This document shows, in pieces, positions 24,301 through 36,585 of a DNA stretch of 64,000 nt (positions are counted from its first letter, which is position 1; each line of letters begins with the position of its first letter). Made by a program: the position numbers and the translations under genes. Origin of the DNA: Sindora glabra (lineage: Eukaryota > Streptophyta > Magnoliopsida > Fabales > Fabaceae); contig CM035226.1 of NCBI GenBank assembly GCA_020226215.1, positions 94,016,895 through 94,080,894 on the forward strand. The letters run 5' to 3'. A model generated the notes under the pieces. The model searched no databases. It was given only the letters and a program-made list of their open reading frames with translations, and was not told the origin of the DNA.

Positions 24301-25992
24301 TATTATTGAATGAATAAGTGACTGAATTGTTACATGAAACTCAACCCTAATGCTCTCTTTATATAGAGCTCCTAAGAAACATAAAGACCCTAAACCCTTA
24401 TAATTTGGGTGGAAGACAAGCAAACCCATAACATGATCCTCAATCCAAAGTAATTTCCTAATATATTCTAACAATATTAAAAGCTTTATAGCAACATCAA
24501 GATCATCCTTATAAACATAGAGAATGAGGATCCACAATCCAAATTCCTGAACTGATTGTTTGCAAGGTTAGACTCAAGTTAAGAGCAAGAAAGGCCAAAA
24601 TTGAGTGGAAATGAGAATATGAATGGATGTAGTCCATGGAGAATGAAGCATGAAGAAGATATAACACCCGTTTTTAAAGTGGCAAGTGGTGAATACTTCT
24701 CAAAGCGGCATTGACAAGTCCAATTATCTTTGTTTTTTGGTAGTTACAAACGAGACAAGGATATGAGTTTTATTATAGCAAAACAAAAATTATATTAAGA
24801 AAGAAAATGTGATATCTGTGCTGCACCTGACGAAATAAAACCCATGCATAGCAAGTATGATGGAAACTCGCCAGGTCGATTTCAAAAGTTTAAGAATTTC
24901 TTCCACTTCCTGCAGATAAGATGACAGATAATATAAATTACAAAATTCATAAAATTGAGAGATTATATGATTTCTATTACACTAAGCTCTTTTTCAGATC
25001 AAAATTGAAGCTCAAAAATAATTACTTGTTGTATAATTAAGAAGATATTCTATGACTAGCCTAAACTACTGAATAACAAGGATCACAAAAAGCACCAGGG
25101 CAGAGCCCATATACACGGGACCTGTAGACTACATCACATGTTATTTGAAACTTAACAACTTAAGGACAGAGCGCAGCTTAAATTATTAGCCCATCAAGAC
25201 CTCTGAAAGAACATCATACCAACCTCTGTTAGCTTTCCTTCATCTAGCATGTCAAATACGCTTAAAAGTAATTTCTCGTACAGTCTGACATTGAGGTGAT
25301 AACCATCAGCCCAATGGCATATTTCACCAATTAAATCACCCCGACCTGGCCTCTCAGCGAGTGGAATGGCAATCTCCCTCAGAGACCTTACACATTCTGT
25401 CCGTTGAAGTTCACCAGCTGAAGGTGGGAGAAACTAAAAGGCAAATAAAAGAGTAAAATAAAACTAGCATAATTAGTAGAAGCTTTTCAGCCACGGCCAA
25501 TCAGACAGATAAAAAGGTCAAGTAGTTCTTATGGCCTAACGCTAATAGAAGATGTAGTACTAAAACATCTCGATGGAAAATCACACACCTCAGATTCCTC
25601 AATTTTTGCCAGAAGAATCCTCAACTCATTTGTCTTGCGCCTAGATTCACCAAATCCAACAGCAGGGTGATTAACAAGCCCTTCCTCCAACATTTTTAAC
25701 TGTACTGACACAAATACAAAAATGTTCAACATGGTTATAATGCTCATTGACAAAGCATCACTGTCTTTTCATGAATAGAAATTACTTGCTAATGGAGATT
25801 ATGGCAGAGAGGACAGTAAATAGGGATTATACTAACCTGCCTCTTTTGCCACCGTATAAATGCCTTCTTGCCAGACAATTCTGAGCGTGAAATGCAACAT
25901 AGCAACTCCAAAGGAATCAACAGTGTATCCATCCTTTTCCCCCCTTTTCCCAGCAGCCCTTGTCTTGTTCTAATATCCATTGACTCAGATAC
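21310..25992 (-). pseudogene. PATROL1: PATROL1-type UNC-13/MUN-domain pseudogene, block A (central MUN exons)
   Basis: Nine minus-strand exons with good GT-AG borders follow in family order: 25837-25992 (DTLLIPLELLCCISRSEL), 25589-25699 (NHPAVGFGESRRKTNELR), 25224-25433 (ICHWADGYHLNVRLYEKLLL), 24827-24909 (EVEEILKLLKSTW), 23787-24008 (YVITSEKGILLHAIEQLKK), 22693-22767 (MEKVVAVAMITRRLLLEE), 22337-22417 (SDRDQIEIYISSSIKSVFAR), 21553-21736 (HPLALLAEELKKLLKRDSEI) and 21310-21465 (EHLSEDVISVFPAAESLEQF). Exon phases agree throughout. Lesions: a frameshifting deletion in 24827-24909, a one-base insertion in 21553-21736, and an apparent four-codon in-frame deletion after RQGLL in the first exon. The N-terminal part of the protein (roughly 300 residues) is absent upstream. 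Confidence 0.9.
24231..24473 (-). mobile_element. Copia-like solo LTR, 243 bp
   Basis: Read on the minus strand the element starts TGTTAGAATATATTAGG and ends TTTATCAACA, giving the TG...CA ends of an LTR. It is flanked on both sides by ATATT (24226-24230 and 24474-24478), a perfect 5-bp target duplication. A TATA-like CTATATAAAG lies near 24358-24367 on the minus strand, as in a U3 promoter. No internal region is present, so this is a solo LTR left by recombination. It sits in the intron between exons 24827-24909 and 23787-24008 of the PATROL1-type pseudogene, in the same orientation as that gene. The small frame inside it is not a gene. Confidence 0.9.
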
Positions 25993-26052
25993 CTGCATTC
26001 ATATGCATATCAATCTGGATGCAATGATATATACACACATAAACTCTGGAAA

Positions 26053-26089
26053 CTTTAATAGTCTATCACATCTAATCTGGAGAAATAAG
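26053..26089 (+). repeat. 36-bp direct repeat, copy at the B/A junction
   Basis: This is the partner of 21091-21126. Together the two copies bracket the whole of block A of the PATROL1-type pseudogene. Confidence 0.85.
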
Positions 26090-26119
26090 AATCCACAGCT
26101 TATTTATATGACCTGAGAA

Positions 26120-27040
26120 GGATTACGATTGATTAGCTTAGTCTGTTAAAAGACTGGAGTTAACAAGTGTTAATTGTTTGAATTATTGAGTTAGTCCATT
26201 AACTTATTAATATTAATAAATAATAAATGATTAATTAAAATTAAAATTATAATTATAATTTTAATATATTAAATAATTTTAATATTAAAACTAATTATTT
26301 TATATATTTAAAATTATCAAAAGTATGTTATACAAAGTTATTAAAATAAATAATTATATTAAAATTTAAATATTAATAAAAATTATGTGAGAAAGAACTA
26401 TCATCATAAAAATCTAAAAATAAGCAAAAAAAATTACATAAAATAATTATTATATATAAAATAGTTACTATAGCTAAATAAATATCTTAAGTAAAGTAAT
26501 AAATTATTACTATTACTTCAAAATAGTGATATATTTATATATATTGTGAATTTAGTAAACAAAATATTTCTACCTATTTTAATTAATAGCAAATTTTTTT
26601 GGACTAAGTCCTATGGTTCTCACTCCTCTAATTGTAATGTTTTCCACATTAAAAATTATTTTACCTTAATTTATTTTCTAACTATTTTAGTTAAATCAAC
26701 TAATAATTATAAATATAATTATATATATAATAATAATAATCACAATAATAATTAATTTTAATTAACTAATGTTATGAAATTAATAATAAATAAATAAACG
26801 ATATTATAATAACAATAAAGTATCAAGGATTGCAAATCCGTCTGGGACCACCTAGTCAAAATCAATCAAAGATTTAGACTAGATTATAATAATTCAACCT
26901 AATAAAGAAAGTAATTCAATTTAGAACTAATTCAATGTATAATTTTTTTCTATTAAACTAGTTTAATAAGATTGGATTATTCCATTTCCACAAATCTACT
27001 CGTATGTCATAATAATTGCATTGTCAAATTTAAGACTACC
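26120..27040. other. AT-rich stretch between blocks A and B
   Basis: Mostly AT-rich low-complexity sequence (AATTATAATTATAATTTTAA and similar). Where the N-terminal exon of the pseudogene would be expected, no similarity to it is seen. Confidence 0.6.
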
Positions 27041-27097
27041 TAACAAGTACTACACAAATAAGAACTTAAGACGACATCTTCCCATGAGACGTGTTAC

Positions 27098-28183
27098 TTC
27101 ATCAAGGGGTTCAATTAGTGCTTCCATCCTAGAGTTTGCGACGCTCAGTTTATATAAGTTGTCTATGAATGGCTCCCTCAGATCCAAGAAGACAATTTTG
27201 GTTCCCGCAAGGAAGAAATGATCAAAACAATGCAACGGTCCAACAAAAGTTTGATTTTCACCAAAAGAGATGCGGTTGCAACACTCACCAATATACTCAC
27301 AAATGCAGTCCATAACAGCATTTATAAGTTTTCTACTTCCGTCAAAGGTATCCTTCTTTTTAAAACTTGTGGAGTTCTACAACGATTTCTCTAATAGTAA
27401 AAACAACTACATAAGGTCCATCAGCAAGAAAATAATTTCAGTATTCAGGTCATATAAAAGAGAAACTATTGACAATAATCTAGTTTTTCACTTATAGGGG
27501 AAGTAAGACCCAAAAAGTGCAACCAGATGTCACATGAATAGAAAATTCAAAACCACTCACGTATATTTTGGTAACAGAACAATCAACAAACAATGTTTTC
27601 CATAATCATGACAGCATTAAGATATCAGAGCAAAACCATGATACAAACTGCTTTTTTCCTTTCACAATAAAAAAGAGTACCACTATGAAGCAAAAGGACA
27701 AAAGCCTAATAAAGAAAAGGACAAAATATAATATGCCTTTATGAAATAACCTATCTCACATAGGCACTGAAATGTTAGTATTTTAAAATAGTAAACTAGG
27801 CATGCAAAATTATACTTTCACATTCTTCATTTTATTTTTTATTTTCTTTCTTGAAAGCCTTTCACTTTCTTTCTTTTTCTATTTTCACTATATTTGATAG
27901 AACACCTTTCACTTTCTTGTACTAATGTATTTCATTTGTGATTAACTGAGTAAACTACCAAGCATTCTTCCTTTTCTTTCCCCCTTCTTGTTCTTTATTC
28001 CTTTTCAAATAAAGTAACTTTTAAACTGATTTAACAATGATTCCAAACAAATCATTAAGTTCAAGGAAATATTATGTTTGGATACATACTTATAAGTTTT
28101 TCATGGAAAGTTTTACTTGTCCATCACTCCCAAATGCTATCTTCCAATTTGTTGAGCTCAAAGATGGCATATTGCAGATGTTG
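27098..28183 (-). pseudogene. PATROL1: PATROL1-type UNC-13/MUN-domain pseudogene, block B (displaced exons)
   Basis: Three minus-strand exons belong between blocks A and C of the same protein but lie upstream of A. They are about 28090-28183 (LQYAIFELNKLEDSIW), 27289-27391 (DTFDGSRKLINAVMDCICEY) and 27098-27204 (TKIVFLDLREPFIDNLYK through EALIEPLDE). The last ends at a GTAACA donor in exactly the phase and position needed to join the first exon of block C at 20957. Lesions: TGA in place of the residue after SIWE, TAG in the second exon just before NSTSF, and GG instead of AG at the acceptor of the third exon. No intact gene can be formed. It could be a moved segment or the remnant of a second tandem copy. 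Confidence 0.85.
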
Positions 28184-28359
28184 GCAAAAGAGAAGGAAAA
28201 AAAGAGAAAAAAAAGAATCAACTCAATACTACATTATAATGAAAAACAAAAGGATATTCAGCATGTCCAGCACCAAGAATGGAGAAGCATCAAAATAAAT
28301 AGTAATACAAGCTACAAATATATATTGATTACTTCTCAAGAAGAAATATTCTGAAATTA

Positions 28360-29400
28360 ATCAGTCATATGATGATCCAAACCATGAACTAATGATACTA
28401 GAAAAAGGGGTATACTCAAGAGGATTATAAGACCAATAACTTCTTTTTTTTTTCTTTTTTTTTTTTGGTGAATAATGAAGAAAATTTTATTGGTAGAATA
28501 ATGAATTCATTGAAAAAAGATTTGTTTTTAAGTGAGTTCTTTCATGCATGAAACTTAATATCTCCTAATTAAGAATTAAAGTCATAGAGTATCTAATGGT
28601 TCACATTAAGTTTTAAATATTTTTAGATAAAAAAATTTAATTTAATATCTCGCAATTCACCAACAAAGTTAGTTCATGCATAAATGATGTTTTACTCAAT
28701 GGAATACTCTCGAATAACAAGTGCAGGCTTCCTCAATTTTTGATATGAAGCCTTGAAAATAAGAATTCTATAACAGACACCTGTGATGCGAAGAATTCTG
28801 ATAACAATAGAGGAGTTGTAGAGACACCAGCAATCGGAAAAAGGGGGGGAATTAGGGATTATACACAACAAATCCCTAAATGCAACGTTAATCTTAATTT
28901 TTTTTCCCTAGGTGACTATTAAATATTTTAATGTAAAAATTATTTTCCTAATTGGAAAATGACCTATTATATTGAACCAAGTGTAAATAAATAAATAAAT
29001 TCATGTGCCTCTGACATGACTGGTTTTTGACGAAATATGGATGCCAGGTATAATTTATAACTTATATGTAATTTTAGTTGTTAATTGCAAGATTTAAAAA
29101 TGATGAGTGTAAAATACAAGGAGTAATTTGCATTCTTTATTTATAATTCCTCGAAATGTTAGGTTTATCCAAAAAGTTCAAACTTCTAACACAGAACAGC
29201 CAAGATCTCTCGAAGTGGGTTGTTAGTTGTGTCACTCATTTTGTCACTAATCTGACATTCTCATTTTGAGTTCAGATTTAAGTATACTTATTTTGTTGAA
29301 AAACAAAATTTCTTAGAAAATCCATCCTTTGTTTACGTTATAACGATGATGATAAAATTTAAAGATATTTTTTTCAATGTTAATTGTGAATTACAAAAAT
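28360..29400. other. Intergenic sequence, no gene recognised
   Basis: Contains a long T-rich run at about 28440-28467. No exon, RNA gene or terminal repeat could be supported. Confidence 0.5.
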
Positions 29401-29409
29401 TAAATTTAG

Positions 29410-30577
29410 AAGCTATTTTCTTCATACATTTATAAAGGAAATAGTTCACAAAAAATTGAATTTTCTAGAAGTAAATTCTTTTATTAACTTATCAAAAATT
29501 ATTGCAAGTTATTTGATTGCCATTAAAAAATTGACATTTTTCAAAAACTAATTTTTGTATTTTATTTGATTCAATAATAATTTTTTAAAAAGATTATTAA
29601 AATAACTACTATGCTCTTTAAAATTGTAATACAGAAAATAAAAAATAATTTTACATTTAAATTATTTCTACTTATCATTTATTAAAATTATATTTCTAAT
29701 CATTCTTTTCATCATAATTTTTTTTAAATTAGTAATTTCCTAATTTTTTAACTCACTATAAAAATAAAAATAGGTTTGTGTAAAAAAAATTAAATATGCA
29801 CGCGCACGTGCGTGCACACACATATATCTTAAATTATTTTAATATAATTAAAATGAAATATAAATATATATATCTTAAATTATCCTAATATAATTAAAAT
29901 AAAATATAATTTGAATTTTATTTATGTAATTAATAAAATAAATGTAACATCATAATAAACATATATAATAAATATAATTCTATTCAAAGTTAAATTTATA
30001 TTATTATAATAATATTTATGATTATATTTATAATTTATATTTATGATAAAATATTTAATATTTATTTTATATAATTCTATATAGTGCTTATATTATTTAT
30101 TATACAATTGAAAAATAACTATATTTTATATAATCAATAATTATGTTTTAGTAAGTATAATTATATTTTGTAATTTCTAATAATAAATTATATTTATTAT
30201 TAATAAATATTTATTATAGTTTTCAAATCTGTTGATAAAATATTAAAATGATTATTATATAAATTAAAGAGGGGTAGTTTTGTACTTCTACCTTAAAAGA
30301 TATAAGGAGTTTTTTTTTCTTTTTTACCAAGGAAGGTTAAAATGGTTATTATATAAATTAAAAAGGATAGTTTTGTACTTCTACCTACAAAAGATAAAAG
30401 GAGTTTTTTTTTTTTAAATAAGGGAGATGTCAATAAAGAACTTCTTATAACTTATGAAAAATGAAATTTCTCAAAAAGTTTTATTTTTTCCATTTTGATA
30501 GTTAGTAGCCAACTAAATAACTCAAAGATTTCTTATTTATTGAAAAGTTGCACTTCTTATAATACTTCTATAAGTTA
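29410..30577. repeat. AT-rich dispersed repeat related to 31850-34100
   Basis: The sequence TTTTGTACTTCTACCT-AAAGATA and AAGTTTTATTTTTTCCATTTTG followed by TAGT-GCCAACTAAAT resembles 33880-34100. The segment near 29440-29620 resembles 31880-32080. It probably belongs to a large AT-rich MITE family related to the element at 16982. The ends are not resolved. Confidence 0.5.
29794..29827. other. 34-bp alternating purine-pyrimidine tract
   Basis: From ATATGCACGCGCACGTGCGT through GCACACACATATAT every base alternates purine and pyrimidine, with a GCACGTGC palindrome in the middle. Such tracts can adopt Z-DNA. It is a sharp GC-rich island in extremely AT-rich DNA. Confidence 0.8.
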
Positions 30578-31784
30578 GGCTCTATTTCACACAAGTAGCT
30601 GATAACTAATAAGTTAGTTAGTAACTGATAAGCTAACTAATAATTAATAGTTTATAATTAATAACTAATAAGTTAGTTAAAACGTTTCATAAAAATTAAA
30701 TATTAAACTAGCTGAAATTGTGAAATAACCTAAAAGGATATATTAATAGAAATAGATATATAATTAAAATAATTTATATTTATTTAAAAATTAAATTATA
30801 TTAACATAATTAAAAATTTTAAAATAAAAGTATAATATTTAATATTTATTTTATTTTATTTTATAAATTTGTATACTTATTTACTTATATAATTTTTATT
30901 TTATTATTTATTATAAAATTATAATTACTTAAAATATAATTAATTATATTTTATAAAAATTATTTACATTTATATTACAAAGGATATAAGTTGTAAATTA
31001 ATAAAAAAAAGGATAGATTTGAAAAAAAAATTAAGAAGTAGTAGTTTATAAATTATAAGCTATTCTAGGTAACTTATTAAGGTTTCGTTTCGCATAACAA
31101 ATAAGTTAACTTATAAATCATAACTTATAACTTATTAATAAGTTAAAAGTTAACTTCTAGAAGTGTTTCTTATACTAGTTTATAAGTTATCTATATTAGC
31201 TTATAGCTTATAAGCTACTATTTTTCTAAATTCTTTCTAAATCTATTTTTATTCTTTTTATTAATTTACAATCCACACCTTTTATAATATAAATTAAAAT
31301 AAATTTTATAAAATATAATTAATTATATTTTAAGTAATTATAATTTTATAATAAATAATGAAATAAAAATTATAAAATTAAATAAATATATAAATTTATA
31401 AAATATAATTAATTAAATATTAGAAATTATACTTTTATTTTAAAATTTTTAATTATATTAATATACTTTAATTTTTAGATAAATATAAATTATTTTAATT
31501 ATATATATACTTCTATTTAATATGTTATTTTTTATCCTTTTTCAATTTTAGCTAATTCAATAACTAATTTTATAAAATACTTTAGTTAGTTTATCAACTA
31601 TCAGCCATCAGCTTTCAGTTAATTTATCAGTTATTTATGCGAAACGAAGCCTAAATCAAAGTTTATAAGTTACTCTAGATAACTTATAAAATAGTGCGAG
31701 AAATATCTCTAAAAGATAGTTTATAACTTATTGACTAAATCAATAAATTATAAGTTAACTTATTTATTATACGAAATGAAAGCC
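30578..31784. mobile_element. Outer Harbinger-like MITE, interrupted by a related MITE
   Basis: The left end GGCTCTATTTCACAC and the reverse complement of the right end, GGCTTTCATTTCGTA, form a terminal inverted repeat. The flanks are TTA on the left and TAA on the right, one mismatch from a 3-bp target duplication. The element would be about 630 bp without the insertion at 31081-31651. There is no coding capacity. Confidence 0.55.
31081..31651. mobile_element. Inner Harbinger-like MITE, 571 bp
   Basis: The ends GGTTTCGTTTCGCATAA and GGCTTCGTTTCGCATAA (right end reverse-complemented) match at all but one base. TAA flanks both sides, a typical PIF/Harbinger target duplication. The interior is homologous, in opposite orientation, to 30578-31080 of the outer element, so the two make a long imperfect palindrome. 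Confidence 0.75.
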
Positions 31785-32442
31785 TAAATAACTTCTAAGT
31801 TCCCTTGTAATTTTATCTGGAAATGTTCAAAAAGTTATTTAGGTTAATATGAAAAAATCATTTAGTTTACATTGAAAATATTTTTTTACAAAAAGTTTAA
31901 CTACTTAAAAAATAATTTTTCTCATGAATTTCTTTAAAAATATTCAAAGTTATTTGATTAATAATTAAGAATTGACATTTCTAAAGAATTAACTTATTAT
32001 AATTGATGTTGTTAAACTTTAAATTTTCTAAAAAAATATTACTAAAATAATTAATATATCCTTTGAAATGATAACAAAAAAATAACAAATATGGGATAAA
32101 CTTTAATTATTTTTAATAATATTTTTTAACTATATTTCTAATTTCTTTATCCATAATTATTTTCCTAAATCGGTGATTTATAATATTTTAATTTATTATA
32201 AAATATGAAATAAGATTTTTAAAAAATTAAGAAGGATATATATATATAATTATCTTAATATAATTAAAATGAAATATAATTTAAATAAATAAAAATATTA
32301 TTTTAAAATTAATTTACTGAAATTTATATAAAATAGATAAGAAATACATAATTTTTATTTTTATAATTAAATATTAAAATAATAATTAAAAATTTAAAAA
32401 TATAAAATAATAAATAATATAATATGATATATAATAAATAGA

Positions 32443-33653
32443 AGGATAAAATGCAACTTACTCTCTTCGAACTATAAGGTATGTGCAAAAAAAATCTAAT
32501 TTCAAACTAAGGGCAATTTAATTGGCAAAATGATGATTATTGTATAATTAACCCATTAAGTTATGATTCAAATTGATACAAATAGTATCTTAGTCCTCTA
32601 TTTTTTTTCTCCTTTCACCAATACTCTTTCCATTCTCTCTCTTCAAAATATGATTATCTTGCATCAAAAAACCTCTTTTTTTTTACTAGTTCACAATCTT
32701 CTTTTTTTCCTTTTTTAACTATAAAATTTTGAGATCTCAATTTTTAATTTTTTCTTTTATTTTACTATAAAATTTTGGATAATTAACTGATTATGTTTCA
32801 AACCGATTGTTCTTATATTTTTATATAGTAATTTTGTGAATTTGAAGGATTTGTATTAATATATAAAGAACAAACATTGTCAAGCATGTAAATATTTTTC
32901 ACTACATATGTAGTAAGTACTCTTCAAGATTAAAAAAAAAACTTAGACTATATTCATATCTTTTCAAAATAATTAGTATAAAAGTTAACAAAAAATATTA
33001 AAAAAATACATGGTAAAATTGCAACAAAAAATTAATTGTTGCATATAAGAAAGTACAATACAGTAAAATATGAACTAAAGAGTAAAGAATTTATATTCTA
33101 AACCCTAGTATCACTACATTTAAGCTAAAATATATGGTGAGCATAATATCACTATCTTACATATTCAATTCTTAACAAAGAACAAATAAGTTTAGGTACT
33201 TGTATAGGTCATAATTGTGACAAATTGCAACACTAAAACATTTTATTGCATAATAACCTAAAATTTTATAGTAAAAAGAAAAAAAACTAAAGATGGAGAT
33301 CTTAAAAATTTTATGGTAAAATAAAAGAAAAGAAGCAAATAAAAATGGAGATCTTAGAATTTTACAATAAAAAAATTATGAATTAGTGGAAAAGGAAATA
33401 AAAGATTTTTTAGACCAAGATAGTGAATTAGTGATAGTTTTAAAGAGAGAAAATGAAAAGAATGTCAATGAAAGGAAGGGAAGACAGGAAGAAAGGATTA
33501 AGGTGTTACTCTTATTAACTTGGATCCCAATTCAATATTAGGGAGTTAATTATATATTAATTATAATTTAAGTGTTAAATTACTTCTAGTTTGTAACTAG
33601 GATTTTTTTTGCACACACCTTATAGTTTTGGAGGTTAAATTTCATTTTACCCT
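32443..33653. mobile_element. Foldback element with long terminal inverted repeats
   Basis: The left end (AGGATAAAATGCAACTTA, then AACTATAAGGTATGTGCAAA) and the reverse complement of the right end (AGGGTAAAATGAAATTTAAC, then AACTATAAGGTGTGTGCAAA) align for well over 100 bp. Weaker inverted similarity continues inward to about 32800 and 33240, for example CTATAAAATTTTGAGATCTC against GAGATCTTA-AAATTTTATGG. No protein is encoded. The long arms suggest a Mutator-like or foldback non-autonomous element; a 9-bp target duplication was not resolved. Confidence 0.7.
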
Positions 33654-34109
33654 AAATATAATAATATTTAGAATAAATTAAATTTTTATTATTATAATAA
33701 TATTTTTTATTATATCCATATTTTATATATAAAAAAATAATTAATTTTTATTTTATATAATGCTTATTTTATTTATTATAATTAATAAAATAATTATATT
33801 TTACATAATTAATAATTATATTTGAATAAGTATATTTATATTTTATAATTAATAAATTATATTTATTATAATTTTTAAATGTGTGAAAAAATCAAAATGA
33901 TCATGAATAAATTAAGTAAAGGTAATTTTATACTTCTATTTATAAAAGATATAAGAAGTTCTTATTAATAGGGCGAAAATGTAGATAGACAACTTCTAAT
34001 GATTTGTAAGAAGTTCTACTTCATTCATTTTGGCAGTTGGTAGTTAACTAAATGACTTAATAATTTGTTTACTTATCAAGAAGTTGCATTTTCTATATTA
34101 CTTTCACAA

Positions 34110-36585
34110 TAAAGTGATGCTTAAAAATATATGATATTCAAGGATACTAAATAAAGCCACTAAAATTTTTGAAAGGTTAGTGAGATAGGTGCTTAATGCA
34201 CAATTGATTTTATATTTTCAATACAAAACTCACAAATATTTAAGCTTATCAGTAAGCTAACATTTTCATTAAATTTTAGCTTATTTAAGTTATATTAGTT
34301 GATTGAGCAAGTCACGTTACAAATAAATGAAAAGTGGAATGGAAAATTTTGTCCTAACAATTCATTAGAATGGAATATTTTCCATCACAAATTTAGAATG
34401 AAAATTTGAAATATAAAAATAAATCATAAAATATTATTAAAATACTTTTTCAATATTTGAGATGGTAAAAGTAATTTTTAAATAAAAAATATTTGAGACA
34501 AAAATAAAATTAGATATATAGAAATTTAATTTAATACTTGAAATTTTGTGAAATTATGTATAAAAAATTGTGAGATTAGAGAATATTCTATAATATTGTA
34601 ACTTTTGTTTAAAAAATACATGAAAAAATCATGTATAAAATTAAATTGATAATGGATATTAATTTTAAGTCTCGTATATTATAGAAAGTGATTTTCAAAT
34701 TTTGAAAATTGGAGGAGGTAAAATTTAATCACCTTAAAATTGAAAAGGATAAAATACTTTTATCACAACCCATCCTTAAGGCATGCGACTGGAAAAGGAA
34801 GTAGTTATGGGTAGCTACCCTTTATCCTTTCATACAATATATCTAGTTCTATATTTCATATGTAAATATGCTATGCTTTCAAAGAGTTTGCAATTTTTAA
34901 GATTCAAATGAAAATGTATTGATAATTTATTATGCAAGATTATTCAAACTATTCCAAATTCCAATGCTTTCCTTGGTGCCAAAGTTCTTAAGCAAACACA
35001 CTTTCATCTCATTTAACACCAATTAGACACTAAGGGAGATGATTCCCAAGAAAGACAAATAGAGAATAGAAAAGAGTAAGTATCATTAAAACTCAATGAG
35101 TAAACATTAATCAACAAGGAGTTATTTGAATATTAGTACTAGAATATGAAAAATAAAGTTGGATTCTTTGAGAAACCTTTAAATTTGTATTCATGATAAA
35201 TAATCATGTTCTTGTACCTTTAATAAGGAAAGGAAAGGAATTTACAACAATTTAACCTATCTATCCAAAAATATAATACATGTACATATATTTTCGAATC
35301 CTCACTAAAATCTTTCTAAGCAATTACAACACTATGGGTACATGGAAATATTAATCTTACTCTTATCATAATTCATTAATATTTATACGTAAAATCACAG
35401 GAAGTTTCTTGTTCATAACATAATTTTCATTAGTAATAACACATTCATTAACATCATAATTTGCACTTACTAATGCTATCATTCAACATACACAATTGTC
35501 CATACCACAATATATTATCTAAATGCATTTTGAACTAGAACCTAATATCAAGATCTTTGTTCTTTTGAGTTTTCATTTTTTTATATTTTATTTGAATTTT
35601 GATGAAAGTATTTCCTTATTTATATTTATATCTTAAGTAAATGGTGATTAAAATATAAATTAAAGATAAATAAGAACATTTACTTAAATGATATAAATGG
35701 AAATAAGGGAATGGAACTAGGTAGATAACCTTTATATTTGTAGAAAGCAACCTTGTCATTTAGTGGCCAATGGTCAACTATTAGGGTTCAATGATTAATC
35801 ATTAGCTACTAAAAATAAAATTCACCTAATTATAAGACCAATGGTTAACCTTTAGGTCCTAACAATCGACCATTAACCTAGGATTCTATAAATGTCTCCA
35901 GCGATTTTCATTATTTATTTGATAAAACTATCATTTAGATGCATTTATCTTGCAACCAATCCATACAAAAGCATGAATACACCTTCAGAATTCCATATTT
36001 AGACCATTTCTAACAACAAACATAAATTAAATACCACTGTTTATCACAAACCATTATATTTCGTAAAATCTAAAATTCATACAACAAACAAAAAACTCAA
36101 GTCTTTAAAATAGATCTAAAATGCTTACTCACCTAAAATGAAAAAAGATTCGAAAGGTGGGATTTGTTGTCTCTCAATTGCAATCAACCAAAATACCAAA
36201 GATCCTAAGTTAGGGTTCATCTTTCCCCCTTATTTAGATTACATACTCAAATTTCTTTAAATTTCAAGAAAACCATGAAAAATCTAGTTCCTAAGAAAAT
36301 ATTACCTCATTGGAATAAAAGATTTGATAAAGATTTCTTTCCATAATACTTGAATGAAGATGATTTGTGAGGAAGGAGGAGTAAAAAAGGGTAAATAAGA
36401 AGTTTAAGGTTAAATAAATCGGGAAATGGGGTTCTATGGGGTTAAAGTCAGGTTTATAAAAGGTCAAGGTATTTTTAAAATTTTTATTTTAAATCTTCTC
36501 CATACTCATATACCCACATTTAATCACTATAACTTTTAACTTTTTTATACAATATACTTTTCCTTATCTAGTCTTTTCAAGTTTT
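34110..36585. other. Intergenic sequence, no gene recognised
   Basis: No coding similarity is seen. At about 35760-35880 several related words (AATGGTCAAC, AATGGTTAAC, CGACCATTAACC) recur in both orientations, which might be part of an LTR or regulatory repeat. The stretch at 36120-36480 has less skewed composition but no identifiable product. Confidence 0.45.

Noticed and set aside
28440..28470. Long T run that could be the poly(A) tail of a minus-strand LINE or SINE
   Set aside because: No coding domain, internal promoter or target duplication could be recognised next to it.
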